From Aquirufa lenticrescens (GTDB lineage Bacteria; Bacteroidota; Bacteroidia; Cytophagales; Spirosomataceae), in the NCBI RefSeq assembly GCF_019916085.1, contig NZ_CP049834.1, positions 1,224,501 to 1,288,500 on the forward strand: a stretch of DNA of 64,000 nucleotides. Reading direction: 5' to 3'. This document shows, in pieces, positions 26,108 to 33,230 of this stretch (positions are counted from its first letter, which is position 1; each line of letters opens with the position of its first letter). The position numbers and the translations under genes are program-made. The notes under the pieces are model-generated. The model ran no database searches. It was given only the letters and a program-made list of their open reading frames with translations, and was not told the DNA's origin.

Positions 26108-27508
26108 ATGGCAACTAACAACAACAGTAAGCGGACTTGGATGATCATCGGAGGCGCGGTGGTATTGATTTTTGGTGGATTATTTCTAGCCAAAAAAATG
26201 GAATGGATCGGGAAAGTAGAGCCTACGGAGGTAGAGTTCGCGAAGGTTTCTCGTTCGACGATCATTGAAAAGGTAAGTGCGTCTGGAAAGATCCAGCCGG
26301 AGGTTGAAGTGAAATTGTCGCCAGACGTTTCTGGGGAGATTGTTTCTTTGAACGTAGCGGAAGGCGATTCAGTAGTGGCTGGCCAGGAATTGTTGAAGAT
26401 TCGTCCGGATAACTATGTGTCTCTTTTGGCACGTGCAGAAGCGCAAATGAATGCAACGAAAGCAAACATGGAACAAAGTAAGGCGGTGTTAGCCCAGAGC
26501 GAAGCGCGTCTTTCGAAGGCAAAAATCGACTACGATCGTAATGCGAAATTGCACAAGGACAAAGTAATCTCTGATGCGGACTTTGACCAATTTGTATCCG
26601 CTTATACAGTGGCGAAACAAGATTTGGAAGCGGCAAAAGCCAACGTAAATGCCGCGAATTACAATGTAAAATCATCACAAGCGACCTTAAAAGAAGCGAA
26701 AACCAACTTAACGAAGACGACGATTTATGCCCCTCAAAGCGGAATCATCTCGAAGTTAAACGTAGAATTAGGGGAGCGTGTCGTAGGAACGTCACAAATG
26801 GCTGGAACAGAAATGTTACGTATCGCGAACTTGAACAAAATGGAAGTGCGCGTGAATGTTAACGAAAATGATATCACTCGTGTAAGCATCGGTGATACGG
26901 TTTTAATCGACGTGGATGCATTTTCTTCTAGCGAACGTAAGTTTAAAGGGGTTGTGTATGAAATTGCTAGTTCAGCGAATTCAAGCGGAACAGCTTCCGT
27001 GGTTTCGAATGATGCGGTAACAGAATTCGAAGTGAAGATTCGTGTATTGCGTTCTTCTTATGCAGATTTAATCAAAGGCAAATTGTCTTATCCATTAAAG
27101 CCGGGGATGACAGCCTCTGTTGAGATTTTGACAAACAGAAAAGAAAACATTGCTACGGCACCTTTATCTTCTGTAACAACGCGCGAGATCGGAGCTGAGG
27201 TGAAAGAGGGCGAAAAGAAAGAAGACGACGGAACTAACTCAACTAACTCTAACGATGCCTTAGAAGCGAAGAAACGCAAGGAAAACACGAAAGAAGTGGT
27301 GTTCGTGATGGAGAATGGCAAAGCGAAAATGATCCAAGTGAAAACAGGCATCTCCGATTTTGAAAATATCGAAATCGTGAGCGGCTTGAAAGACGGACAA
27401 GAGATCATCGCAGGGCCATACGCGACAGTTGCTAAGAAGCTGAAAGAAGGAGACTTAGTGAAGAAGAAGGATCCAAAAGCAGCAGAAAAGGCTGCTGACA
27501 AGAAATAA
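26108..27508 (+). CDS. Efflux periplasmic adaptor subunit (HlyD/RND-MFP family)
   Basis: 466 residues. N-terminal anchor helix (WMIIGGAVVLIFGGLFLA, about residues 10-27), lipoyl-like half motifs (VSASGKIQPEVEVKLSPDV and YAPQSGIISKLNVELGE), a long alpha-helical hairpin (residues 105-200) and a beta-barrel domain. It bridges an inner-membrane pump and TolC. A charged, low-complexity segment (residues about 360-400: KKEDDGTNSTNSNDAL) is an insertion. No pump gene follows; the next features are a terminator and a tRNA. Confidence 0.9.
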   Translation: MATNNNSKRTWMIIGGAVVLIFGGLFLAKKMEWIGKVEPTEVEFAKVSRSTIIEKVSASGKIQPEVEVKLSPDVSGEIVSLNVAEGDSVVAGQELLKIRPDNYVSLLARAEAQMNATKANMEQSKAVLAQSEARLSKAKIDYDRNAKLHKDKVISDADFDQFVSAYTVAKQDLEAAKANVNAANYNVKSSQATLKEAKTNLTKTTIYAPQSGIISKLNVELGERVVGTSQMAGTEMLRIANLNKMEVRVNVNENDITRVSIGDTVLIDVDAFSSSERKFKGVVYEIASSANSSGTASVVSNDAVTEFEVKIRVLRSSYADLIKGKLSYPLKPGMTASVEILTNRKENIATAPLSSVTTREIGAEVKEGEKKEDDGTNSTNSNDALEAKKRKENTKEVVFVMENGKAKMIQVKTGISDFENIEIVSGLKDGQEIIAGPYATVAKKLKEGDLVKKKDPKAAEKAADKK

Positions 27509-27521
27509 ATTCAAAAAAAAC

Positions 27522-27563
27522 AGGGGGCTATCTTGCATTTAATGATTTAGCCCCCTATTTTTG
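27522..27563 (+). terminator. Terminator of the adaptor gene overlapping the tRNA promoter
   Basis: Stem AGGGGGCTA (27522-27530) / TAGCCCCCT (27548-27556) with a 17-nt loop, then ATTTTTG. The same bases contain a promoter: TTG at 27533-27535 (in the loop), 20 bp, then TATTTTTG at 27556-27563. Confidence 0.75.
27533..27563 (+). promoter_or_regulatory. Promoter of tRNA-Asn
   Basis: TTG-N20-TATTTTTG fits the Bacteroidota consensus TTG-N19-21-TAnnTTTG. It ends 21 bp before the tRNA. Confidence 0.7.
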
Positions 27564-27584
27564 CAGTCCCAATAGGAACCAAAT

Positions 27585-27658
27585 TCCTTCTTAGCTCAGT
27601 TGGTTAGAGCACATGACTGTTAATCATGGGGTCCCTGGTTCGAGCCCAGGAGAGGGAG
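27585..27658 (+). tRNA. tRNA-Asn (GTT)
   Basis: Full cloverleaf of 74 nt: acceptor TCCTTCT pairs with AGAGGGA (27651-27657), D arm GCTC/GAGC, anticodon stem CATGA/TCATG with loop CTGTTAA and anticodon GTT at 27619-27621, T arm CCTGG-TTCGAGC-CCAGG, discriminator G. CCA is not encoded. Confidence 0.97.
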
Positions 27659-27666
27659 CACAAATC

Positions 27667-27697
27667 AAAAAGAGGTCATTTCGACCTCTTTTTTTGT
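27667..27697. terminator. Terminator after tRNA-Asn
   Basis: AAAAGAGGTC / GACCTCTTTT stem with a short loop and flanking A and T runs, so it can stop transcription from both sides. Confidence 0.85.
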
Positions 27698-27883
27698 TTA
27701 AAAACTACCCTATATTTCCGTAAACAGACATTTTTTGTGGTTGCATCTTTTTACATTTTCAATACTTCATTTTTTGTAAATGTTACAACCCTAAATCAAT
27801 GAGTTTAGGAGAAATGTGGTCTATCGAATCATTTGGAAGATTTAATATTGGTTTTTGTGGTTCGAGGTCAGTAGAGGTGTCAA

Positions 27884-28543
27884 TTAGTTTAGGTTTAAAC
27901 CCAATGCCAGCCCCACCCACGGCTTTTGATTATAAATCCATTGAGATGAATTATTGTCAAGCAAATTATCAAATCCGTAGGCTATTCCTAATGTGAAATT
28001 GTTGATGGCAATAATACCAGCGATACCTTTGGAAAAAGTAATACCCTGGTATTCATAAGGGATTAAACCTTGACTAACATCACTATTAATGACCGAATTA
28101 CCTAAACCAACAAAACCTCCTATAGAAAAGCCATAGTGGTCGATTTTCCGCTTGAATCGGTTGCTAGGGGATTTCTCAAAATTTACCTGAAAATAATCAT
28201 TTCGCTTACCAAAATACAAGGCCGCATTAATTTCACTGTTTAATTGGGCAGGCATTCCTGATAAACTTACTCGGTATTTGGCAGGGATGGCAAGCACATC
28301 TATGTCAAATGTAGATTTTTCGAGGGTAAAATTACGTTGTGGTACAGAACTAATAGCAAGAAGAGAATGCTCCTTTTTCCCGTTTTCAGAAAATACAAGA
28401 AGCGTATCGTTTTGTGTTTCAATAAGCACCTTCCCTTGATTTGTTCGGTATAACCCGTCCTTTAACCCAAATTTTGAAGTATTTTGAATGACTCCACAAC
28501 TTCCAAGAAGAAAAATGAAGGAGATGTAAACGAGTAAGCGCAT
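27884..28543 (-). CDS. Hypothetical lipoprotein
   Basis: 219 residues with lipobox FLLGSC (Cys16). The rest is beta-rich with a C-terminal series of amphipathic strands (GFSIGGFVGLGNSVI, LGIAYGFDNLL, WVGLALGLNLN), suggesting an outer-membrane or surface beta structure. No family recognised. AT-rich compared with the tolC region. Divergent from corA. Confidence 0.7.
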   Translation of the reverse strand: MRLLVYISFIFLLGSCGVIQNTSKFGLKDGLYRTNQGKVLIETQNDTLLVFSENGKKEHSLLAISSVPQRNFTLEKSTFDIDVLAIPAKYRVSLSGMPAQLNSEINAALYFGKRNDYFQVNFEKSPSNRFKRKIDHYGFSIGGFVGLGNSVINSDVSQGLIPYEYQGITFSKGIAGIIAINNFTLGIAYGFDNLLDNNSSQWIYNQKPWVGLALGLNLN

Positions 28544-28603
28544 ATTTGAGTAGATTTCGAATGCAAGTTAATAAATACAAATTACCCCTTAATTAAATTT
28601 TAA

Positions 28604-29506
28604 ATGGCAATTGTAATTTTTGAAAATAAAGAGCAAATGTTGACCTGGGTAGATGTAACTGCTCCTTCATCCACAGAATTAACGGAACTTAGCAAAACCT
28701 ATGATTTAAACCATTTTGCTTTATCTGCTTGCTTACAGCCAGACCACTTACCTAAACACGAGGATATTGAAGGAACTCATTTTATTATCACCAGGGTACT
28801 AATGCCTATTCGAAGTGGTAAGTCTGTTTCCATACAATCCATTTCTACTAAAATTGCGTTTTTCTACAGACCTGGATTGTTAATCACAATCCATCGAATT
28901 TCACACGATTTTATACAGGATGTTCGAATGCGTTTTTTCGATAAAGGACAATTTAAATTAGTCGAATCGATTGTTGCCAAATTGTTGTGGCACATCTTAC
29001 ATTCATACGAATTGCCAGCGGTAGGCTTATCAACGGAATTAGATGAATTTGAGAATATGGTTTTTTCACAAAACCTTACCCCTCAAATGTTATTGGAATT
29101 ATATCAAATCAAACGCAAAGCCCTGATGAGTAAGAAACTTCTATTATTCAGTCAAGAAGCGATAAGTTCTGTCAAATTACCAGTAGCAAAAGCAGATGAC
29201 TTACAGGATTCAAGAGACTTACACTTAAAGCTCCTAAATATTTATGACCAAATTCACGAAGACGTTTCCAATTTGGTGAATTTTTACCTCTCCATTTCAG
29301 CACAGAAAACGAACGATGTCATCAAAGTATTAACCATCTTTTCGGTGTTTTTTATGCCTCTTACTTTTGTGGCAGGAATTTATGGAATGAACTTTGACTA
29401 TATGCCAGAGTTGAAAATGCGTTATGGTTATCCTTTACTTCTTGGCATTATGGTCCTTTTAAGTGGCGGAATTTACTTGTGGTTTAGGAAAAAAAGATGG
29501 CTATAA
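28604..29506 (+). CDS. corA: CorA-type divalent cation (Mg2+/Co2+) transporter
   Basis: 300 residues. The CorA pore signature YGMNF is seen after the first of two C-terminal membrane helices (VFFMPLTFVAGIYGMNFDYM); the second ends with the basic tail WFRKKRWL. The N-terminal 230 residues form the cytoplasmic funnel. The length is typical of short CorA-like transporters. A strong terminator follows at 29615. Confidence 0.93.
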   Translation: MAIVIFENKEQMLTWVDVTAPSSTELTELSKTYDLNHFALSACLQPDHLPKHEDIEGTHFIITRVLMPIRSGKSVSIQSISTKIAFFYRPGLLITIHRISHDFIQDVRMRFFDKGQFKLVESIVAKLLWHILHSYELPAVGLSTELDEFENMVFSQNLTPQMLLELYQIKRKALMSKKLLLFSQEAISSVKLPVAKADDLQDSRDLHLKLLNIYDQIHEDVSNLVNFYLSISAQKTNDVIKVLTIFSVFFMPLTFVAGIYGMNFDYMPELKMRYGYPLLLGIMVLLSGGIYLWFRKKRWL

Positions 29507-29614
29507 ATCAAACTATTAATATGGATTAAAGTATGAGATTTAACTTTTAAATTTTTTGATAGACGCAAGCCCAAGCATCGAAAATGGCTGCAACATTCCA
29601 CCTAGTAAGGGAGC

Positions 29615-29644
29615 AAGCCGATCAGAAATGATCGGCTTTTTTGT
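29615..29644 (+). terminator. Terminator downstream of corA
   Basis: Perfect stem AAGCCGATCA / TGATCGGCTT with loop GAAA and a T-run. Nearly identical to the terminator at 31702. Confidence 0.88.
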
Positions 29645-29683
29645 TGTATTTCGGGTTGTTGGAAGGATTAAAAAAATTCATAG

Positions 29684-29691
29684 TATATTTG
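29684..29691 (+). promoter_or_regulatory. -7 box of the nucleotidyltransferase pair
   Basis: TATATTTG, exact consensus, 3 bp before the ATG at 29695; transcription would start at or next to the start codon. Confidence 0.6.
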
Positions 29692-29694
29692 ATT

Positions 29695-29889
29695 ATGCTA
29701 AAATTTGATAGAACGTATAGCACCTCTGGAAACCTTTTTGATCAAAAAGAAGAGGCTACACATTACGTAGGAATGAGCAAGGAAGAAATAGGTAAGGTTT
29801 TTGCCTATTTAAACAGTGTTTCTTATAATTACCCTTTTGGGAATCCACCTAAAATGGACAAAGCGGTATTTTCTACACGCAAAAAGTAG
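29695..29889 (+). CDS. Small protein paired with a nucleotidyltransferase
   Basis: 64 residues from the ATG at 29695; a TTG further upstream (29641) would place the start before the promoter box, so I reject it. Charged, no membrane segment; contains HYVGMSKEEIGKVFAYLNSV and a lysine-rich tail. I recognise no domain. It ends 2 bp before the nucleotidyltransferase start, so they are cotranscribed; a two-gene toxin-antitoxin-like arrangement is possible. Confidence 0.65.
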   Translation: MLKFDRTYSTSGNLFDQKEEATHYVGMSKEEIGKVFAYLNSVSYNYPFGNPPKMDKAVFSTRKK

Positions 29890-29891
29890 CC

Positions 29892-30350
29892 ATGGGGAAT
29901 ATTTTTAATTCAGATTTTCAAGAATTTTTATTGGCTTTGAATAAAAATGAAGTCAGCTATGTCTTAGTTGGAGGATATTCCGTTATCTATCATGGATTTC
30001 CCCGAACTACAGGAGACATTGATATATTTGTTGAGGTTTCAAAAAACAATTATGATAAATTGGTTCAGGCCTTTGAGCAATTTCAAATGCCTCTTTTTGA
30101 TATGACTGAAGAGTCCTTTCTTCACCAAGCACACATAAATGTATACACCTTTGGAAGGCCCCCTGTGTGCATTGAAATCTTGAAAGAAATATCTGGATTT
30201 ACTTTTCAAGAAATTTATAACAATGCATTAGAAACTGTTTTTGAAGAAATCCCAATGAAAGTAATCCACATCAATGACCTGAAAAGAAACAAGGAAATAA
30301 GTGGTAGAGCCAAGGATTTAAATGACTTGGAAAATCTGTCTAAATTGTGA
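29892..30350 (+). CDS. Nucleotidyltransferase-fold protein (AbiEii/DUF6036-like)
   Basis: 152 residues. N-terminal nucleotidyltransferase core: VLVGGYSVIYHGFPRTTGDIDIFV (about residues 24-47, quoted in parts: VGGY and TGDIDIF), giving the GG and DxD metal-binding pattern, and a C-terminal segment INDLKRNKEISGRAKDLNDL typical of the group. Relatives act as toxin-antitoxin partners or are uncharacterised. AT-rich. Confidence 0.75.
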   Translation: MGNIFNSDFQEFLLALNKNEVSYVLVGGYSVIYHGFPRTTGDIDIFVEVSKNNYDKLVQAFEQFQMPLFDMTEESFLHQAHINVYTFGRPPVCIEILKEISGFTFQEIYNNALETVFEEIPMKVIHINDLKRNKEISGRAKDLNDLENLSKL

Positions 30351-30372
30351 AATTGGCTTGCCCCCTTTTATC

Positions 30373-30735
30373 TTAGCACCTATCATTTAATACGTCTTCC
30401 TTGAACTGAAGTAATAGTTTCTTCATCTCCTTTATCTCTTTCATCTTTTGCTCTAAAGAGACCAATTTTTCGGCTAGAATTTCAAGCTTTTGTTCTTTGG
30501 TATAAGCATTATTATACCATGCATTAATGATTTGTCCTATTTCTTTAATGGTAAAGCCTACCGACTTTGCATCACTAATGAATTCCAATTTTTCAACGCT
30601 TACTTCATCATAGTGGAAGTAATTATTTGAAGTAACAGAATCGTCTTGTTTCCCCTCGATCAACCCCGATTTCTCATAAAATCGAATGGTGTGTGCAGAG
30701 AGCCCCGTTCTTTTTGATAGTTCATTTATTAGCAT
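30373..30735 (-). CDS. MerR family transcriptional regulator
   Basis: 120 residues. Winged-helix N-terminus MLINELSKRTGLSAHTIRFY followed by EKSGLI, then a long dimerisation coiled coil (residues 75-115). No cysteine-based metal motif is apparent, so it is probably a small-molecule or redox-responsive member. Divergent from an SDR gene 104 bp away, the usual MerR regulator-target layout. TATATTTG on this strand (30747-30740) ends 4 bp before the ATG. Confidence 0.88.
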   Translation of the reverse strand: MLINELSKRTGLSAHTIRFYEKSGLIEGKQDDSVTSNNYFHYDEVSVEKLEFISDAKSVGFTIKEIGQIINAWYNNAYTKEQKLEILAEKLVSLEQKMKEIKEMKKLLLQFKEDVLNDRC

Positions 30736-30739
30736 GTGA

Positions 30740-30747
30740 CAAATATA
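30740..30747 (-). promoter_or_regulatory. -7 box of the merR-type gene
   Basis: TATATTTG on the minus strand, 4 bp before the start codon at 30735; near-leaderless transcript. Confidence 0.6.
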
Positions 30748-30789
30748 GTGGATTGAAAATAAATGTCAACCATAGACCATACTCTAATG

Positions 30790-30820
30790 TTGTGGGTTTA
30801 AAATAAAGGGAATAGATTTG
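30790..30820 (+). promoter_or_regulatory. Promoter of the SDR gene
   Basis: TTG (30790-30792), 20 bp, TAGATTTG (30813-30820): full Bacteroidota promoter, 19 bp before the ATG at 30840. The region just upstream is the likely site for the divergent MerR protein. Confidence 0.65.
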
Positions 30821-30839
30821 TTCAAAATCAAATAAACAA

Positions 30840-31658
30840 ATGATGAATAAGACCATATTGATTACCGGAACGTCTAGCGGCATTGGAAAAGCAACCGTTT
30901 ATGAGTTCGCAAAAATGGGGTGGAATGTGATAGCTACTCAACGAAATCCTGCAACAGAAACAGATTTCAACCAATACCCCAATGTAAAATTATACCCCTT
31001 GGATGTAACAAACCTTGAAAGTATTTCCCAAGCGATGTCCCGTGCTATAAACGATTTTGGTAAAATTGATATTGTGGTAAACAATGCAGGTTATGGTGTT
31101 GATGGCGCATTTGAGGCTATGTCAGATGAGATCATTGAAAAACAATTCAACACTAACGTCTTTGGATTAATGCGTGTAACTAGAGAAGCAATAAAACATA
31201 TGAGACCCACTGGTGGCGGAATTATTATTCAAATTTCGAGTATGGGAGGAAAAATCACCTTTCCTCTTTACAGCATTTACCACGCTACGAAATTTGCAGT
31301 GGAAGGTTTTACAGAGTCGTTACATTACGAGTTAAGTCAGTTTAATATAAAAATGAAACTCATTGAACCGGGCCCCATCGTTACTGATTTTTATGGCCGA
31401 AGTCGTCAATTTATTAAACCTACTGATACAAATCAATATGACGGGTTTATTCAAAAGTTTAATAATGCTGCAGAGAAAGTAATGAAAGATGCTGAAGGTC
31501 CAGAAGTTGTAGCAAAGATGATTTACAAATCTGCAACTGACAATAGTAATCAAATGAGATATGCAGTGGGTAAACCCGGCCCTATGTTGTTGGTGCTAAG
31601 AAAATTGCTTTCTGATAAGTTATACTTTTTGATGGTTAGAAAAAGTTATAATTTATAA
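30840..31658 (+). CDS. Short-chain dehydrogenase/reductase (SDR)
   Basis: 272 residues of classical SDR type. NAD(P) motif TGTSSGIGKATVYEF (residues 7-21), NNAGYG, catalytic serine in QISSMGG and YxxxK in YHATKFAVEG. Substrate unknown; likely an aldehyde or ketone reductase controlled by the divergent MerR. Followed by a strong terminator. Confidence 0.92.
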   Translation: MMNKTILITGTSSGIGKATVYEFAKMGWNVIATQRNPATETDFNQYPNVKLYPLDVTNLESISQAMSRAINDFGKIDIVVNNAGYGVDGAFEAMSDEIIEKQFNTNVFGLMRVTREAIKHMRPTGGGIIIQISSMGGKITFPLYSIYHATKFAVEGFTESLHYELSQFNIKMKLIEPGPIVTDFYGRSRQFIKPTDTNQYDGFIQKFNNAAEKVMKDAEGPEVVAKMIYKSATDNSNQMRYAVGKPGPMLLVLRKLLSDKLYFLMVRKSYNL

Positions 31659-31701
31659 ATATGCCACCTGTAAAGTTGCAGCGTATGTTAATAGAGATAG
31701 T

Positions 31702-31731
31702 AAGCCGATCAGCAATGATCGGCTTTTTTGT
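31702..31731 (+). terminator. Terminator downstream of the SDR gene
   Basis: Stem AAGCCGATCA / TGATCGGCTT with loop GCAA and T-run, the same stem as at 29615. Confidence 0.88.
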
Positions 31732-31786
31732 TTTATAGTTACCCCCAGTTTTAATAATCCAATCATTTTTACAGCTGCAACTTCCT

Positions 31787-31794
31787 TATATTTG
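31787..31794 (+). promoter_or_regulatory. -7 box of the CMD-family gene
   Basis: TATATTTG, 5 bp before an ATG at 31800 that opens a 4-codon ORF (MNII, 31800-31814) whose TGA overlaps the true start at 31811. Confidence 0.6.
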
Positions 31795-31810
31795 TTAAAA
31801 TGAATATAAT

Positions 31811-32146
31811 ATGAGCGAAGAAAAGAACGTATCCGCAGCGGAGAAAATGTTAGGCGATTTTGCCCCAAGATTATTGGGCTACACAGATAATGTATTGTTT
31901 GGCGATGTCTGGGAGGGCAAGGAGCTTTCAAGACGCGAAAGGAGTTTAATAACGGTGGCGGCTTTAGTTGCGGGAGAACATTCTAACCAAATCAAATTTC
32001 ATTTGAATTACGCGAAAGAACATGGTTTAACGGAAGCGGAGCTCGTGGAGGTTATCACCCACTTAGCTTTTTATGTAGGTTGGCCTAAGGCCATGACGGC
32101 TATTATGATTGCGAAGGAGGCGTTTGGGCAAGAGAAATTAACGTAG
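31811..32146 (+). CDS. Carboxymuconolactone decarboxylase family protein, cysteine-free
   Basis: 111 residues, one CMD/AhpD-like domain: RERSLITVAALVAGEHSNQIKFHLNYA (core at about residues 38-64, quoted as RERSLITVAALVAGEH) and GLTEAELVEVITHLAFYVGW. AhpD-type CxxC is absent; the protein has no cysteine at all, so peroxidase activity by thiol chemistry is unlikely. gamma-Carboxymuconolactone decarboxylase-like activity is possible but no pathway genes are near. Confidence 0.85.
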   Translation: MSEEKNVSAAEKMLGDFAPRLLGYTDNVLFGDVWEGKELSRRERSLITVAALVAGEHSNQIKFHLNYAKEHGLTEAELVEVITHLAFYVGWPKAMTAIMIAKEAFGQEKLT

Positions 32147-32162
32147 TTTGTTATTAATTACA

Positions 32163-33230
32163 TTAATCCATCACACAACGAAAACCGGTATGCTGCAAGC
32201 CTGAGTCTGGGCTTGACTTCATCCGTGCGGAGCACCGGTAACTAGAACAATACCCATCGTTGCATAAAAAAGAACCGCCTCGCATGACGCGTTTGGCAAC
32301 ACCGGGTTCATCCGGATCATCACTCGTGGAAGGGCCACGTGGGTTTAGACTCGGACTTTTTTTGTAATAATCGGCACGGTACCAATCCGCGCACCATTCC
32401 CATACATTTCCAGCGGTATCATATAATCCATAGCCATTTGCAGGGAAAGATTTAACCGGAGCAGTGGTCGTTTTATACCCGTCTAATGCTTGATCCTCAT
32501 AGGGGAAATGCCCCTGGAAACTATTCGCTTTATACGGGGCGGAATTCACCGACACGTCCCCCCAGGGGTAAATCTTATTTTTTAATCCCCCACGGCTGGC
32601 CCATTCCCATTCTGCTTCTGTGGGTAATCTTTTGCCAGCCCAACGGGCATAGGCGGCGGCATCATCCCATGAAACATGAACGACGGGATGATTTTCTAGT
32701 CCATGAATCGTTGACCCAGGACCTGTGGGGTGTCGCCAGTCGGCCCCTCGTTTAAACGCCCACCATTGGGAATAGTCGCTTAAATCGACCGGACCTGTTG
32801 TAGGAACAAATACCAAAGAACTGGGCGCCAAAAGCGAATCTGCCGGTTTAGGCGTTCCCTTCGGAGCTTGCTTAGACAACTCCGTCCAATCAATCGTCTT
32901 TTCAGCTGTGGTTATGTAGCCCGTTGATTTAACAAATGCTGCAAACGCCGCATTGGTTACCTCTGTTTCATCCATCCAAAATGCCTTAATACGCACTTGG
33001 TGTAACGGGTATTCGTCTGCACGACCCTGCGTATCGTGTGAGCCCATAGAAAATATACCTCCCGGAATGCGCTTCATGCCAGCCTGGGATTTCAACGTAG
33101 GTTTGTGATTAATCGATTTAATTTGCTTCAGCCGATTGGGTGTGGAAACGTGGCATATAGGGATTGGGGTCTGACTGAAAACAGACAGTGTGATGACTAA
33201 TAAATAAAGGGAAATAGAATACCGACTCAT
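32163..33230 (-). CDS. Formylglycine-generating enzyme family protein (sulfatase maturase)
   Basis: 355 residues with a signal peptide. The FGE-sulfatase domain starts at about residue 50 (MKRIPGGIFSMGSHD) and includes SWDDAAAYARWAGKRLPTEAEWEWASRGG (quoted as RLPTEAEWEWASRGG) and the C-terminal RGGSFLCNDGYC. The two copper-binding active-site cysteines of FGE correspond to C323 and C328, so it should be catalytic. It would oxidise the sulfatase cysteine to formylglycine. The start overlaps the end of the sulfatase gene by 4 bp: translationally coupled maturase and substrate. Confidence 0.92.
   Translation of the reverse strand: MSRYSISLYLLVITLSVFSQTPIPICHVSTPNRLKQIKSINHKPTLKSQAGMKRIPGGIFSMGSHDTQGRADEYPLHQVRIKAFWMDETEVTNAAFAAFVKSTGYITTAEKTIDWTELSKQAPKGTPKPADSLLAPSSLVFVPTTGPVDLSDYSQWWAFKRGADWRHPTGPGSTIHGLENHPVVHVSWDDAAAYARWAGKRLPTEAEWEWASRGGLKNKIYPWGDVSVNSAPYKANSFQGHFPYEDQALDGYKTTTAPVKSFPANGYGLYDTAGNVWEWCADWYRADYYKKSPSLNPRGPSTSDDPDEPGVAKRVMRGGSFLCNDGYCSSYRCSARMKSSPDSGLQHTGFRCVMD

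Noticed and set aside
29606-29614. tRNA 3'-end remnant before the corA terminator (aagggagca)
   Set aside because: Only nine bases resemble the tRNA-Asn end; no T-arm or acceptor partner nearby.
29615-31731. Composite transposon bounded by the two identical hairpins
   Set aside because: The repeats are ordinary terminators after genes in the same orientation, with no transposase or target duplication.
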